DNA of 50,000 nt from Symbiodinium natans (GCA_905221605.1 CAJNDS010000447.1:1-50000); one strand, 5' to 3'. Positions 37,725-47,590 are shown, counted from the first letter of the stretch. Notes: generated by a model from the letters alone, not told the origin. Translations and numbers: made by a program.

Positions 37725-38370
37725 TACTTAAGAAGACCCCAAAACATGAAAACAGATTCTTCCTCATACGTGCAAGATCGGCTGAGTGATTTCTAGAGGC
37801 CTGTGGTGCTGGGGGTTTATTAGGCTGCATGTGAATGGCCTGCTAAAAGCAAATACTGAAAGCAAACACTTAAGCTTGTTCGACAAAATCTCTTCGAATA
37901 GTGTTGGTGCATAAAACTTTTGCAATAAGCAACTTTATGAGTAAAGAAAAGCTCGATGTTTTTTAACATGCAAGTTCAACATTTCGCTTGTTGTGACAAA
38001 CAGCTTTCATGTTTTTGCTTTCTCATTTTAGGAAAAATCTGAAATTAAACCTTGGTTTCTAAATTTAACAACTTCGATTCTGAACTTAAAACCTTGGTTT
38101 CTGGACTTAAAGCAGGCGTTTGTTTTTCAAAGCAACACAAAAAGCACATAAAGTTTACCCAACCTGAAAATGTTTTCAAGTATTACTACAAGTTTTTTGG
38201 GGTTTGGAATGTTCGCGTTTTTCCTACGATATTGTCTTACTACTTCATTTTTTTGCAGATTGCTTTTGAGTTGTTCATCTTTCTTGGCTTTTGTTTGTGG
38301 TTCTGCTTTTCAAGGGTTTTCATGCAAGCCTTCTTGACATCACCAAAATATAGCTAGGGGTTAATGTCCT
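37725..38370. other. AT-rich island with open frame lacking ATG
   Basis: About 650 bp of AT-rich DNA unlike its GC-rich neighbours. The + frame 38052-38357 (101 codons) opens at TTG. Its product has a basic middle and a hydrophobic C-terminal stretch (about residues 63-92) that could be a membrane segment. TTAAACCTTGGTTTCT-like words occur twice (38046, 38088). No homology is recognised; organelle-derived or foreign DNA is possible. Confidence 0.35.
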
Positions 38371-38470
38371 TTTTTTTTGGGGGGGGGGTGCTGAAGCTAC
38401 TAGTCGTGAACCTGGGAGGGAAGTGGGCTCCTTCAGGGTTTAGGGTTTAGGGTTTGGGGTTTAGGGTTTA
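38371..38470 (+). repeat. PolyT-polyG tract, unique piece and short TTTAGGG array
   Basis: About 8-9 T then 9-10 G at 38371-38388. A TTTAGGG/TTTGGGG block lies at 38437-38470. Confidence 0.85.
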
Positions 38471-39551
38471 AAATCCTATGAACTTCGTTCCTAACGCACA
38501 AAAATTGTGCTTTGGGTCTTACGATGCCTGAACCTTAAACTGGCTGGTTCTGGCCGATGTGCTGGGCAACGGTGATGGACTGGTCATCGCCTGTGAGCTG
38601 AAAGAATGCACGTAATGCCAGCGTACACAACCAGGCTAAACACACGCCACGCCTTCGGGACGACGGCACATGTCCCGAGTCTCGGCTGCGCGCCAGACCC
38701 AGCCTCAGCGTGACGTGTACAAGCTAGGACACACGCAAGGCAGCAGACTTGTTTCCGAGGGCCAACCCATCGACATCTCTGTGTGTTCACGGAGCTCAAT
38801 TGCACGCAAGCGATCCTGCAGCGAGCAACACGCTGTGTCCGTCTAGCGTGGTTCCTCCGTATAGGCCATCAAGCAAGAAGCCACAAGGTTTGCAGCATCC
38901 TGGAGAGGTGCACCGCGCATGGCAGTGTAGAGCTCCTGACGCAGAACTTGCGCCTGCGCGTGCCTGCACGTGCTCTGAAACAAACACAGAGGAAGCTTGC
39001 CCGAAAGGAAAATAGGAGTCTGGACACGAACGCCTGTGGCTCAACCTCCCAGACTGCGTGGCCATTGTTGGCCAGAACGAGCGCCTTCTGAAGAACCTCA
39101 TGTGTCGCATGACATGAAACCGGAAGCGAAGGCACTATATCGAGCAGAGCCGAGAAGACGACAACCTCGATGCGCGCCATTTCCTAGCACGCGGCAGGTA
39201 GAGGCACGAAGCAGCAGAGGAGCAGAGACTGCTGCAAAACCGAGGAGAGCAGAGGCCGCTGCAAAACCGAGGAGCAGACGATACTGCAGGACGAAGCTGC
39301 AGAATGCGAAGTCGTACACAAGAACGGTTGCTAAGTCTCGATCCCAACTCTGCAAGCACATGCAAAAGCAGAAGAAGCATGCTTCATGTCTGCAAGAAAG
39401 CGACAGCCTGCGCGAAGGTTTTCTTTTCAACTCGTTCTCTAGAAACGGCCACTGTGGCCAAAGTACTGCAGCGAATGGCAACACGGTCGCACATTTTTAG
39501 CCGGGGCGAAGAAGCCATTCGTGCCTCCTACGAGCGAGAGCCGAGCCGCCA
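38471..39551. other. Longest non-repetitive GC-rich island outside the satellites; candidate gene remnant
   Basis: About 1.08 kb with no telomeric repeat. Overlapping frames include 38997-39500 (+, 167 codons, TTG start), 38783-39091 (+, GTG start), 38869-39180 (-, 103 codons, true ATG, product beginning MARIEVVVFSALLD) and 39098-39484 (-). A short direct repeat, TGCAAAACCGAGGAG, occurs at 39232 and 39261. No domain is recognised and strand cannot be decided; exons broken by introns are possible. Confidence 0.35.
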
Positions 39552-39626
39552 TTAGTAGGGAATGAGGGAATGTGGTAGCCCATAGAATCCCGTAAAGGGT
39601 ACATATAGGGCCCTAACTCCCAGGAA
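39552..39626. mobile_element. MITE-like element TIR-F, copy 2 (right-truncated, reverse orientation)
   Basis: TTAGTAGGGAATGAGGGAAT, then GTAAAGGGTACATATAGGGC and CCTAACTCCCAGG match the reverse complement of TIR-F copy 1. The right terminus is degenerate, and a CCCCAAA/CCCTAAA array follows at 39632. Confidence 0.7.
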
Positions 39627-39629
39627 GCC

Positions 39630-39735
39630 TGAACCCCAAACCCCAAACCCCAAACCCCAAACCCCAAACCCTAAACCCTAACCCCTAAACCCTAAACCCT
39701 AAACTCTGAACCCTAAACCCTCAACCCTAAAGCCG
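39630..39735 (-). repeat. CCCCAAA then CCCTAAA array
   Basis: Five CCCCAAA heptamers precede CCCTAAA units. Confidence 0.95.
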
Positions 39736-39807
39736 GTGGATCTCTGAGCTTCAGGCGGCTGGGCTACGACGGCTGGGGGCGCAGGCTCCTCCCGTTCCAG
39801 GATTTTT

Positions 39808-39892
39808 GGGTTTAGGGTGTAGGGTTTAGGGTTTAGGGTTTAGGGTTTAGGGTTTAGGGTTTAGGGTTTAGGGTTTAGGGTTTAGGGTTGCT
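39808..39892 (+). repeat. TTTAGGG array
   Basis: About 11 heptamers. Confidence 0.97.
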
Positions 39893-40210
39893 TTGAGGTT
39901 TAAGGCTGAGGCTCTGGGATTTAAGGGCTTGGAGTTATCAAGAAGGTCTAAGCCCTAAACCCCAAACCCAGTCTTGCTCTATTCGTACAGCCCTAACTTC
40001 TAAGACTCTAAAACCCTCTAAGTAGTAGAATTGTTTTTCTGTGATTTCAACCATAAAACCATGTAGGGTTTAGGGCCTAGTGTTTTAGGGTTTAGGGTTT
40101 AGGGTTGAGGGTTGAGGGCTTCAGCCCTGAACATGCTTGGAAGCCCTTTTCACAAAGGCCTTCGGGGTTTAGGGTTTAAGGTTTAGGGTTTCGGGTTTGG
40201 GGTTTGGGGC
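39893..40210. other. Unique DNA with two short G-rich blocks
   Basis: Degenerate TTTAGGG blocks at 40062-40118 and 40164-40208. CTTGGAAGCCCTTTT at 40137 resembles the TIR-J end at 40214. Confidence 0.6.
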
Positions 40211-40330
40211 CTACTTGGAAGCCCTTTTGGGCTTAGTACGTAGGGTTAGAAAAGTTGGGTTCTGGGGACTATAAAAGGGTTTCTCAAGGATACGAAGTAG
40301 ACTTACAAAGTTCAAAAGGCTTCCCAAGTA
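40211..40330. mobile_element. MITE-like element TIR-J
   Basis: The left end TACTTGGAAGCCCTTTTG and the right end (CAAAAGGCTTCCCAAGTA) are inverted copies with small indels. It is about 120 bp and non-coding. Confidence 0.65.
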
Positions 40331-40384
40331 AGTCCTACACTCCTTAAATACTCATCGTAGTCAGCACAAAAGCCAAAAGCCTCA

Positions 40385-40485
40385 TAAACCCTAAACCCTA
40401 AACCCTAAACCCTAAACGCTAAACCCTAAACCCTAAACCCTAAACCCTAAACCCTGAACCCTAAACCCTAAACCCTAAACCCCCT
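40385..40485 (-). repeat. CCCTAAA array
   Basis: About 14 heptamers, nearly perfect. Confidence 0.97.
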
Positions 40486-40587
40486 GGGACCTGCCCCGAT
40501 ACGGCTCACAATGCGACTCCTTCTTGGCGTTGTGAGGGTTTACGGGGTTAAGGGTTAAGGGGTTAAGGTTGGGGTCATTATCTATCT

Positions 40588-40700
40588 ACATATATATATA
40601 TATATATATATTTATTTATTTATTTATTTATTTATTTATATTTTTTATTTATGTTTATTTATATTTATTTACTTATTTATATTTATTTATTTATATCTAT
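40588..40700 (+). repeat. AT microsatellite chain
   Basis: (TA)n at 40590-40609 is followed by (TTTA)n and TTTATAT variants. The Ile/Phe/Tyr-rich frame 40569-40793 is the repeat. Confidence 0.95.
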
Positions 40701-40860
40701 ACATTTATGCATTTTTTGATTGATTTTGTAAATGGGTACTTCTCTGGATTTGGGTTTTTGGCTCCTCTATACACTAGCGTGCGCCACACTTAAAAGAAGG
40801 ACCCTAAACAATTCCCTAATCTAGAGTACTACCTCGTATATGCACTACACAAAACCAGAT

Positions 40861-41155
40861 AGGGTTTAGGGTTTAGGGTTTAGGGCTTAGGGCTTAGGGT
40901 TTAGGGTTTAGGGTTTATGGGCTGAAGTCCTGAAACCAAATCCCGGAACCCCCCATACAGGAGCCACGCCTGGGGAGTTCTTGAAGTGATGAAGGTCTTT
41001 GGGGGTACCAGGACTTACCGGCCCATGTGCAAATAGCCCTAAACCCTGGGCCCTAAACCCTAAACCCTAAACCCCAAACCCTAAACCCTAAACCCTAAAG
41101 CCTAAACCCTAAACCCTAAACCCTAAACCCTAAACCCTAAACCCTAAACCCAATG
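40861..41155. repeat. G-rich then C-rich telomeric arrays
   Basis: TTTAGGG at 40861-40918 and CCCTAAA at 41036-41155 (about 16 heptamers) flank about 115 bp unique DNA. Confidence 0.95.
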
Positions 41156-41232
41156 TGTGAGCCTTTAAGGACAAAGCCTGAGAGCAGCCCTGTCCCGCGC
41201 CTTGGAAGCGACTTGTGCCTCCTTTCTTTGGC

Positions 41233-41350
41233 GTTTAGGGTTTAGGGTTTAGGGTTTAGGGCTTAGGGTTTAGGGCTTGGGGTTTAGGGCTTGGGGTTTG
41301 GGGTTTGGGGTTTGGGGTTTGGGGCTTAGGCTTTGAGGCTTTGGGGTTTG
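41233..41350 (+). repeat. TTTAGGG to TTTGGGG array
   Basis: TTTAGGG and CTTAGGG units are followed by a TTTGGGG run. Confidence 0.95.
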
Positions 41351-41645
41351 AGGTATTGCAGTTTGGGAGGTGGGTTGGGGGTTAGGGGGGGGGGGGGTCC
41401 GGGTTCCGTCGTGTGATTTTTTGAGGGCGGGTTTGGGTTATGGGTTCAAGGGTTTTGCGGGGATCAGGGGGTTCGAGCTTCGGAGGTTTTGGGTTTTAGG
41501 GTTTAGGCTGGTGGTCTGTGGTTTTGGGGTTTGCTGGTTTGGGGCTTGGGGAGGATATATCGAGTGAGAGCACGAGTCTCGGTGAGGTCTGGAACCCTGG
41601 GCCCTACGCCGAAAAGCCGAAGCCCTGAGCTCTCAATCCTTGGTT
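41351..41645 (+). other. G/T-rich segment, no gene recognised
   Basis: A polyG run at 41386-41397. The Gly/Phe-rich frame 41370-41567 follows composition. Confidence 0.5.
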
Positions 41646-41652
41646 AAACATG

Positions 41653-41730
41653 AAGCCCTAAACCCTAAAAACCCTAACCCTAAACCCTAAACCCTAAACC
41701 CTAAACCCTAAACCCCAAGCCCTAAACCCC
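41653..41730 (-). repeat. CCCTAAA array
   Basis: About eight heptamers. Confidence 0.95.
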
Positions 41731-41844
41731 GCACAAGCCCCCAAAGGCCTCGGTGCTGTATGACTCAAGCAGCGGGTCCAGGTCTCAGGGTTTTAGGGTT
41801 TCACAATTCCACGAAGCTGTGCGAACCGCCTCAAAGAATCTTAG

Positions 41845-42195
41845 GGTTTAGGGTTTAGGGTTTAGGGTCTAGGGTTTAGGGTTTAGGGTTTAGGGTTTAG
41901 GGTTTAGGGTTTAGGGTTTAGGGTTTAGGGTTTAGGGTTGAGGGTTCAGGTTCAGGGTTCAGGTTCAGGGTTCAGGGTTCAGGTTTAGGGTTTAGGGTTT
42001 AGGGTTTAGGGTTTTTAGGTTTAGGTTTAGGGTTTAGGGTTTAGTTTTTAGGGTTTATGGTTTATGGTTTAGGGTTTAGGGTTTAGGGTTTAGGGTTTAG
42101 GGTTTAGGGTTTAGGGTTTAGGGTTTAGGGTTTAGGGTTTAGGGTTTAGGGTTTAGGGTTTAGGGTTTAGGGTTTAGGGTTTAGGGTTTAGGGCT
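41845..42195 (+). repeat. Large TTTAGGG array
   Basis: About 350 bp. Perfect runs flank a degenerate centre with TTCAGG, TTTATGG and TTTTTAGG variants (41940-42065). Confidence 0.97.
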
Positions 42196-42339
42196 TCTAA
42201 GGATTACGTTTTAAGGGGGCTTAAGGGCTTGGGGGGCTTCGACTCCTAGAGCTGAAGGGTCATATGGGCCCCGAGGACCCCCAAGCGCGCGCCTGCTCGT
42301 AAATGGCCGCCACCTCCCTCGCCTCAGGGGCTTTTGAGG

Positions 42340-42550
42340 TTTAGGGTTTAGGGTTTAGGGTTTGGGGTTTAGGGATTAGGGTTCAGGGTTCAGGGTTCAG
42401 GGTTCAGGGTTTAGGGTGGCTCTCTTCCCACAGATTCGGAGAACCCTAAACCCTCAACCCTGAGCCCTAAACGGCTTGCGGTTCATGGTTGAGGAGGGTT
42501 TAGGGTTTAGGGTTTAGGGTTTAGGGTTTAGGGTTTAGGGTTTAAGGGTT
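42340..42550. repeat. G-C-G alternating short arrays
   Basis: TTTAGGG/TTCAGGG 42340-42417, CCCTAAA-type 42443-42471 and TTTAGGG 42497-42547, only 25 bp apart. Confidence 0.9.
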
Positions 42551-42660
42551 AGCCTAAGCCATAAACCCTCAACTCCCTTGACTTGAACCGCCCGAAACCC
42601 TCCAAACTAAACCTACAAGTCGCTCGAAACCCCCAAGCCCAGAACGCCAAAACCTTGGTA

Positions 42661-42990
42661 ACCCTAAACTCTAAACCCTAAACCCTAAAGCCTAAACCCT
42701 AAACCCTAAAACCCTAAACCCTAAACCCTCACTTATTTTGCATCCTGGAGCACCTGAAAAGGTGAGATCATGTCGTTGGGCGCCTATTGAAAGAGTGCGG
42801 GTTGTGGGTGGGCTGCGTCAGGGCAAGGTTTTGTCAAGTTGCGTGGAGAGGACGTGCTGTGGTCATTCTCGGCCCCACCACGAAGTTGTCAACCCAACCC
42901 TGAGCGTTTTAGGGCGTTCTTTCTCAATGAGGTCTCTCAGGACGGCACACGAAACCCTAAACCCTAAACCCTAAACCCTAAACCCTAAAC
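42661..42990 (-). repeat. Two CCCTAAA arrays around a unique segment
   Basis: 42661-42728 and 42952-42990. The 220-bp unique segment between them carries a 78-codon + frame (42738-42974) with no recognised domain that ends in the second array. Confidence 0.85.
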
Positions 42991-43101
42991 CTCATGTCTG
43001 ATGCTTGGGCTGAGCTGCGGGTGTCGATTGGGCCATACGCACTTGAGGGGCGTGCTGCGCAGGTCTCGCCTTCGCAGGACAAGGTTTAGGTGAAGGGCGT
43101 T

Positions 43102-43180
43102 TAGGGTTTAGGGTTGGGTTTGGGGTTTGGGGAGGGGTTTGGGGTTTGGGGTTTGGGGTTTGGGGTTTAGGGTTTGAGTC
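43102..43180 (+). repeat. TTTGGGG array
   Basis: Mostly TTTGGGG with a GGGTTTGGGGAGGGG interruption. Confidence 0.95.
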
Positions 43181-43268
43181 CCTCAGGGGTTTTGGGTTTC
43201 GGGGTTGGGGCTTAGGGATGGGTTTAAGGGCCTGTAGAGTGGATGGAGATTTGCGGGCTCCATACTTT

Positions 43269-43374
43269 GGGATGTTCCGCCTTATACGAACAGTCCTTAG
43301 TAGGGATTATTAAAATAAGCGGGTGCTGTACTACAATCCCTATTACGGACTGCTAGTATAGGGGGGAACATCCC
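43269..43374. mobile_element. MITE-like element TIR-A, copy 4 (intact)
   Basis: Ends GGGATGTTCCGCCTTATA and (inverted) TATAGGGGGGAACATCCC. Inner ACAGTCC / GGACTGC motifs and ATTACAATCCC-like DNA match the other copies. No telomeric repeat is inside. Confidence 0.85.
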
Positions 43375-43554
43375 AAGCTTTAGGGTTTGTAGGGCTTGGA
43401 TACAAAGCCGCCCTCGTAAGGAGGGAGGCAGGGCCTGGTGCGATGAGCTGCTTTAGGGGGCAAAAGGAGGGACCGCTAGAAGGGACGAAGGGACCCTTCA
43501 TCTTACTCCCCTATAGATCCCCAGTATAAACCTTATGTAGCCCCTATATACCTA
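43375..43554. other. Unique segment between TIR-A and TIR-C
   Basis: No recognised feature. Confidence 0.4.
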
Positions 43555-43640
43555 AGTATCTTTGTTTGGGTTGGTTACTTAATAAGTTTATAAGGGAACC
43601 TTGAATCAAAAAAGGGAAAAGGGTACTGGTCTACCAAGCT
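43555..43640. mobile_element. MITE-like element TIR-C, copy 3 (left-truncated)
   Basis: CTTTGTTTGGGTTGGTTACTT, then TTATAAGGGAACCTTGAA, an A-rich stretch and AAAGGGTACTGGTCTACC ending AAG match TIR-C copy 1. The left terminal repeat is not clear. Confidence 0.65.
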
Positions 43641-43669
43641 AGAAAAAGGCCTACAAACTCCACAAACCC

Positions 43670-43885
43670 TTGAAACCCAAGGAAAAACCCTATACACCCT
43701 AGTATAAGCCCTGTAAACCCTACAACCCTAGAAGCCCTATAAAACCCTACAATTCCCTAGAAAAGAACTAGAACAGCATATAAACCCTGTAAACCCCTAA
43801 CAAGACCCCATAAAACCCGATAAAATCTATAAACCCCCATCAACCCTGTAGTGCCTACAAACCCGAAAATTTAAGACACCCATAA
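43670..43885 (-). repeat. Degenerate CTATAAACCC-like region
   Basis: CCCTATAAA, CCCTGTAAA and CCCTACAA words without strict period, resembling the reverse complement of the 10-bp minisatellites at 48.3 and 49.4 kb. Confidence 0.6.
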
Positions 43886-43995
43886 AACCCTGTAGCTTAG
43901 GGCTTAGGACTTAGGGCTTAGGGCTTAGGGCTCAGGGCTCAGGGCTTAGGGCTTGGGGCTTGGGTTTAGGGTTTAGGGTTTAGGGTTTAGTACCG
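43886..43995 (+). repeat. CTTAGGG/TTTAGGG array
   Basis: CTTAGGG, CTCAGGG and CTTGGGG units pass into TTTAGGG. Confidence 0.9.
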
Positions 43996-44025
43996 GGTTT
44001 GGGGTTTCGGGTTTCGGGTCCGCCG

Positions 44026-44350
44026 ACCCTGGCGGCGTGTTGGATGGGAAAAGGAGGTGAAAACCTCCCTCCTTACCCCCCCAAAACGCCCGAAGGGGGG
44101 GGGGGAGGTAGGGGGGGGCACCCCGCCAGCTTCCTCTTTGAGGCTCCCGCCTGCCCCCCCCCCCCCCCCCCACCCCCTACCCCCCCGCCCCTTTCCCCTA
44201 CCCCCCCACCCCCCCCCCCCCCCCCCCCCCCCCACCCCCCCCACCCCCCCCCACCCCATACCCCCCCCCCCCCCCCCAACAGGAACCGCAAACAAAAACC
44301 TTAAACTTGTTCTCCTGCGGGGTCGGGGCTTGAGCCGGAGGCTCTTAAAT
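44026..44350 (+). repeat. GC-rich repeat family R, copy 4
   Basis: About 325 bp from GGGTCCGCCGACCCTGGCGG to GAGCCGGAGGCTCTTAAAT. It carries GAAAACCTCCCTCC as copy 3 does and AACAGGAACCGCAAACAAAA as copy 2 does. Long C runs (44155-44278) explain the Pro- and Gly-rich frames here. Confidence 0.8.
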
Positions 44351-44454
44351 TTAGGTTGGGACTTTGAGGCCGGCGCTAAGCGAGAGCAGCAGCACTCAGT
44401 TTACACGACCACCCACACAAGAAAACCCTGAACTCAAAACCCTGCCAGAAATTA

Positions 44455-44508
44455 CGGTTTAGGGTTTAGGGTTTAGGGTTTAGGGTTCAGGGTTTAGGGT
44501 TTAGGGGC
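44455..44508 (+). repeat. TTTAGGG array
   Basis: About seven heptamers. Confidence 0.95.
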
Positions 44509-44684
44509 ACAAGCCCCAAAACAGTTTGTGTCTATGAACTCTAAACCCTAAACACAAGACGCTGAAACCCTACAACCCCGACCCCCGAGCGCCCGAAACC
44601 CATGAACCCTAAACCATGGAGACGGGTGGAAGGTTTAGGGTTAAATAGCCATGAGACCCCAAACGATTCAACCCCCAAACCTGA

Positions 44685-44830
44685 AATCCTAAACCCTAAA
44701 CCGCACCCCCCCCCCCCCCAAACTCCCTAAACCCTAAACCCTTAACCCTGGCCCTAGATTCTAAACCAAACCCCTAAACCCCTAAACCCCTAAACCCCTA
44801 AACCCCTAAACCCCTAAACCCCTAAACCCA
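44685..44830 (-). repeat. CCCTAAA then 8-bp CCCCTAAA array with polyC
   Basis: A polyC run at about 44706-44719. A homogeneous CCCCTAAA block of about eight octamers lies at 44769-44829. Confidence 0.95.
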
Positions 44831-44839
44831 TGATTGCCA

Positions 44840-45300
44840 CGCCGGCCTGGCCTGTAGAGGCTGCTGTTCGGTCGCACCTACCAGCTTCCGTGAGGTTAAA
44901 AGGAGGGGCAGGGGGGGGGGGGGGGTTCAGGGAGGTTTTGGGGTGGCTAAGGCTTTAGGGGGTTGGTGGGGGGCGCAGCAGGGGTGTTTCCGAGGTTTCG
45001 GGGGCTTAAGGGGGGTTTAGGGTTGTAAGAGGGGGAGGGTGGGGGGGGTCCAGCTATCAGCAAACGGACCCGAAGTTGCGGTAGAATCAACCCGGCACCA
45101 GACCCTCAAGTTTTGGGTGTACGGTGGTTTGAGGGTTCTGGGTTTAAAGTTTAGGGCTTCAGGGTTTGTGAGCGTCTAAGGGTCAGAAAGGTTTTGAGGG
45201 CTCGGTGTTTTGAAGAGGGCTCGGGGTTCTGAAGATCTCGGTGTTATGGGGGGGCTGCTGGCGCTTTAGTGGGTTTAGGGTTCTAGGGCATGCGCGCGTT
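44840..45300 (+). other. G-rich segment, no gene recognised
   Basis: PolyG at 44911-44926, many G-runs and degenerate telomere-like words. No open frame of interest. Confidence 0.5.
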
Positions 45301-45382
45301 TTTTTTTTTTTTTTTTTTGGGGGGGGGGGGGGGGGGGCGGGTGGGTTATGCACAAGTTTTTTTTTTTTGGGGGGGGGGGGGG
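45301..45382 (+). repeat. Two polyT-polyG tracts in tandem
   Basis: About 18-19 T then about 19 G (45300-45337), then GCGGGTGGGTTATGCACAAG, then about 11 T and 14 G (45358-45382). Confidence 0.9.
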
Positions 45383-45404
45383 CACTTAGTTGTTACTGAT
45401 ATAT

Positions 45405-45636
45405 GTTACAAGTAAGGGACCTATGGTATCAAAAATCATTACAATAGGTACGTAGAACCGTCATATGGAGCCGGAAGAATTACAACTAGAAACCCCCTTA
45501 TGGCCCCTATATAGCTATGCTAGAGGAACCCCCAAAACCCTAATCTAATTATCAAGGCCCCTATAGTATAGCCCTAAACCCTACACCCTAAACCCTAAAC
45601 CCTATTCTAATTAAGGCCCCTACATTACGTTGTAAC
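45405..45636. mobile_element. Inverted-repeat element TIR-K carrying a CCCTAAA array
   Basis: The left arm GTTACAAGTAAGGGACCT and the right arm (AGGCCCCTACATTACGTTG plus TAAC) are imperfect inverted copies. Near the right arm an array (45569-45604) is flanked by direct repeats TCTAATTATCAAGGCCCC and TCTAATTAAGGCCCC. Confidence 0.55.
45569..45604 (-). repeat. CCCTAAA array inside TIR-K
   Basis: About five heptamers starting at a TAG|CCCTAAA junction. Confidence 0.95.
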
Positions 45637-45767
45637 CATGAACCTTCATGTTTAAGGTTGTGGGTTGAGGTTTGAGGGTTTGAGGCGCCAGGAATCCCTC
45701 TAGAGGCGATATGAGGTACGCAAATCCCTGGTTCCGCATTTAGGGAGTAATTGGGAGCAGGGTTTGC

Positions 45768-45950
45768 CCTAAACCCTAAACCCTAAACCCTAAGCCCGAA
45801 GCCCTATGCCCTAAGCCCTAAGTCCTAAGCCCTAAGCCCTAAGCCCTAAGCCCTAAACACACTAAACCCTAAACCCTAAACCCCCTGAACTCTGAACCCT
45901 GAACCCTGAACCCTGAACCCTGAACCCTGAACCCTGAACCCTGAACCCCC
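45768..45950 (-). repeat. Blocks of CCCTAAA, CCCTAAG and CCCTGAA
   Basis: CCCTAAA (45768-45795), then CCCTAAG (to about 45853), then CCCTAAA, then a homogeneous CCCTGAA block of about nine units (45889-45948). Confidence 0.95.
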
Positions 45951-46099
45951 GGATCCCAAGCGGACGCTTGGATGCTGGCTTGTGGTGTGGATAGCGATAG
46001 AAGTAACTAAGGTTTTAAGTACCTTGAACTTACCAATCGACTACGTTTGAGTTCCCCTGAACCTGCAAGTAAGCCCCAAGAGAGACCTTTAAGACCCCC

Positions 46100-46222
46100 A
46101 AACCCTAACCCTAAACCCTAAACCCGATACCCAAAACCCTAAACCCACCCTAAACCCTCCTCAAACCCTAAACCCTAAACCCTAAATCCTAAACCCTAAA
46201 CCCTAAACCCTAAACCTTAGCC
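46100..46222 (-). repeat. CCCTAAA array
   Basis: Moderately degenerate heptamers. Confidence 0.9.
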
Positions 46223-46560
46223 CCTCAGCCCTAAGCCCCCTCAAGCTCGGCCTGGCGCTGGATTCTCCGCCAAGGCCGCCCAGTGCCGAGGCATGCGCAC
46301 GCGCGTGCCCATGCCGCACCCGCACCCGACAGGGGACCCCGCAGCTGCGGCCCGAACTTGAGGCCGCGGCCGCACTCGCGTGCCGAAACCGCACCCCATA
46401 CCTGCACAGGAAAAAAGGCAAAAAGGAACCATGGGGACAAAACCTAAATCCTAAACTCCTGAACCCTAAACTCCTATATAAATCCCTACAGCCCTGAAGA
46501 GGAAGAGGGAGAGGAGGAGGAGGGGGTGGGAAGGGGGAAGCACTGTGTTGGGGGGTTTCC
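46223..46560. other. GC-rich segment, no gene recognised
   Basis: Three - strand frames (46203-46440) overlap in all reading frames, which argues for composition, not coding. A purine-rich stretch lies at 46494-46540. Confidence 0.5.
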
Positions 46561-46669
46561 CTAAACCCTAAACCCCAAACCCTAAACCAAAGGGGTGTTT
46601 TAGGCTAAGGGAGCCTTTCATCAGAGCACGTGGGTATGCTTTCAGTCGGGGTCAGAGCTCAGTCTTATG

Positions 46670-46740
46670 ACCCATAGGGTTTGGGGTTTAGGGTTTGAGG
46701 TTTAGGTAGGGTTTAGGGTTTAGGGTTTAAAGTTTAGGGG
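46670..46740 (+). repeat. Degenerate TTTAGGG block
   Basis: Mixed TTTGGGG, TTTGAGG and TTTAGGG units. Confidence 0.85.
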
Positions 46741-46985
46741 GGTTTAGAGTTCAGGGGTGGTTTTTCACCTCGGCCCCGACAATGCCGGAGGGCTTTCTCC
46801 CAGATCCCTTCCAAACTGCGTAGCAAGCCGGAGCCCATTCCGTGCAGAAACTGGCTTAGCTTGGCGTGACTCTGGACTTCAAATTGGGACCCTGGGCAAT
46901 TGTAAGTCAGCTTCCTCTTGAGGGTTAGGGCATATAGGGTTCAGGGTTGAACCCCAAAAACCTGCACCATAAACCTTTTTGCTTG
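46741..46985. other. Unique segment
   Basis: No recognised feature. Confidence 0.4.
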
Positions 46986-46989
46986 AACC

Positions 46990-47590
46990 CTATTAACCCT
47001 AAACCCTAAACCTAAACCGTAAACCCTAAACCCTAAGCCCGAAACCCTAAACCCTAAACCCTAAACCCGCCGAATTGCCTTTGGCAGCGGGAGCAGCAGC
47101 CTGGCAAGCCATGGCCGGGCGAGCCGTTTCAGGCCGGCCGCCTTCGCGTTCTTCGTTGTAGGGGGTCCAAAAGGGAGGGGGGTTTAGGGCTTAGGGCTTG
47201 GGGTTTAGGGTTTAGGGTTTAGGGTTTAGGGTTTAGGGTTTAGGGTTTAGGGTTTAGGGTTTGGCTTCTCTGTAGGGTTCTGAAAGATAGGGTCCGTAAG
47301 GGGGTTTATGGTTTAGGGTTCCTAGAACCCCAGAACCCTAAACCCCAAACCCTAAACACTAAACCCTAGAACGCTTGAACCCTCGAACCCTTGAACCCTA
47401 ACAAAGGCATCCTGGACTAAAAGCCCGAAAGCCCGGCTTGCGTCGGTCTTGGGAACTTAGAACCTCGAACCGCACCAACAAAAAAACAACCTTAGGGTTT
47501 AGGGCTTTAGGGATTAGGGCTCTGGAGTTCTGGAGTTCTGGAGTTCTGAAGTTCTGGGGTTTAGGGTTTAGACGGTTTAGGGTTTGGGCG
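46990..47590. repeat. Alternating C-G-C-G telomeric blocks
   Basis: CCCTAAA 46990-47068, TTTAGGG 47182-47263, CCCTAAA-type 47325-47400 and degenerate G-rich 47490-47590. At 47516-47558, GTTCTGGA is repeated about four times. Confidence 0.85.

Noticed and set aside
43973-44431. Proline- and glycine-rich frames on both strands
   Set aside because: They arise from the C and G homopolymers in family R copy 4.
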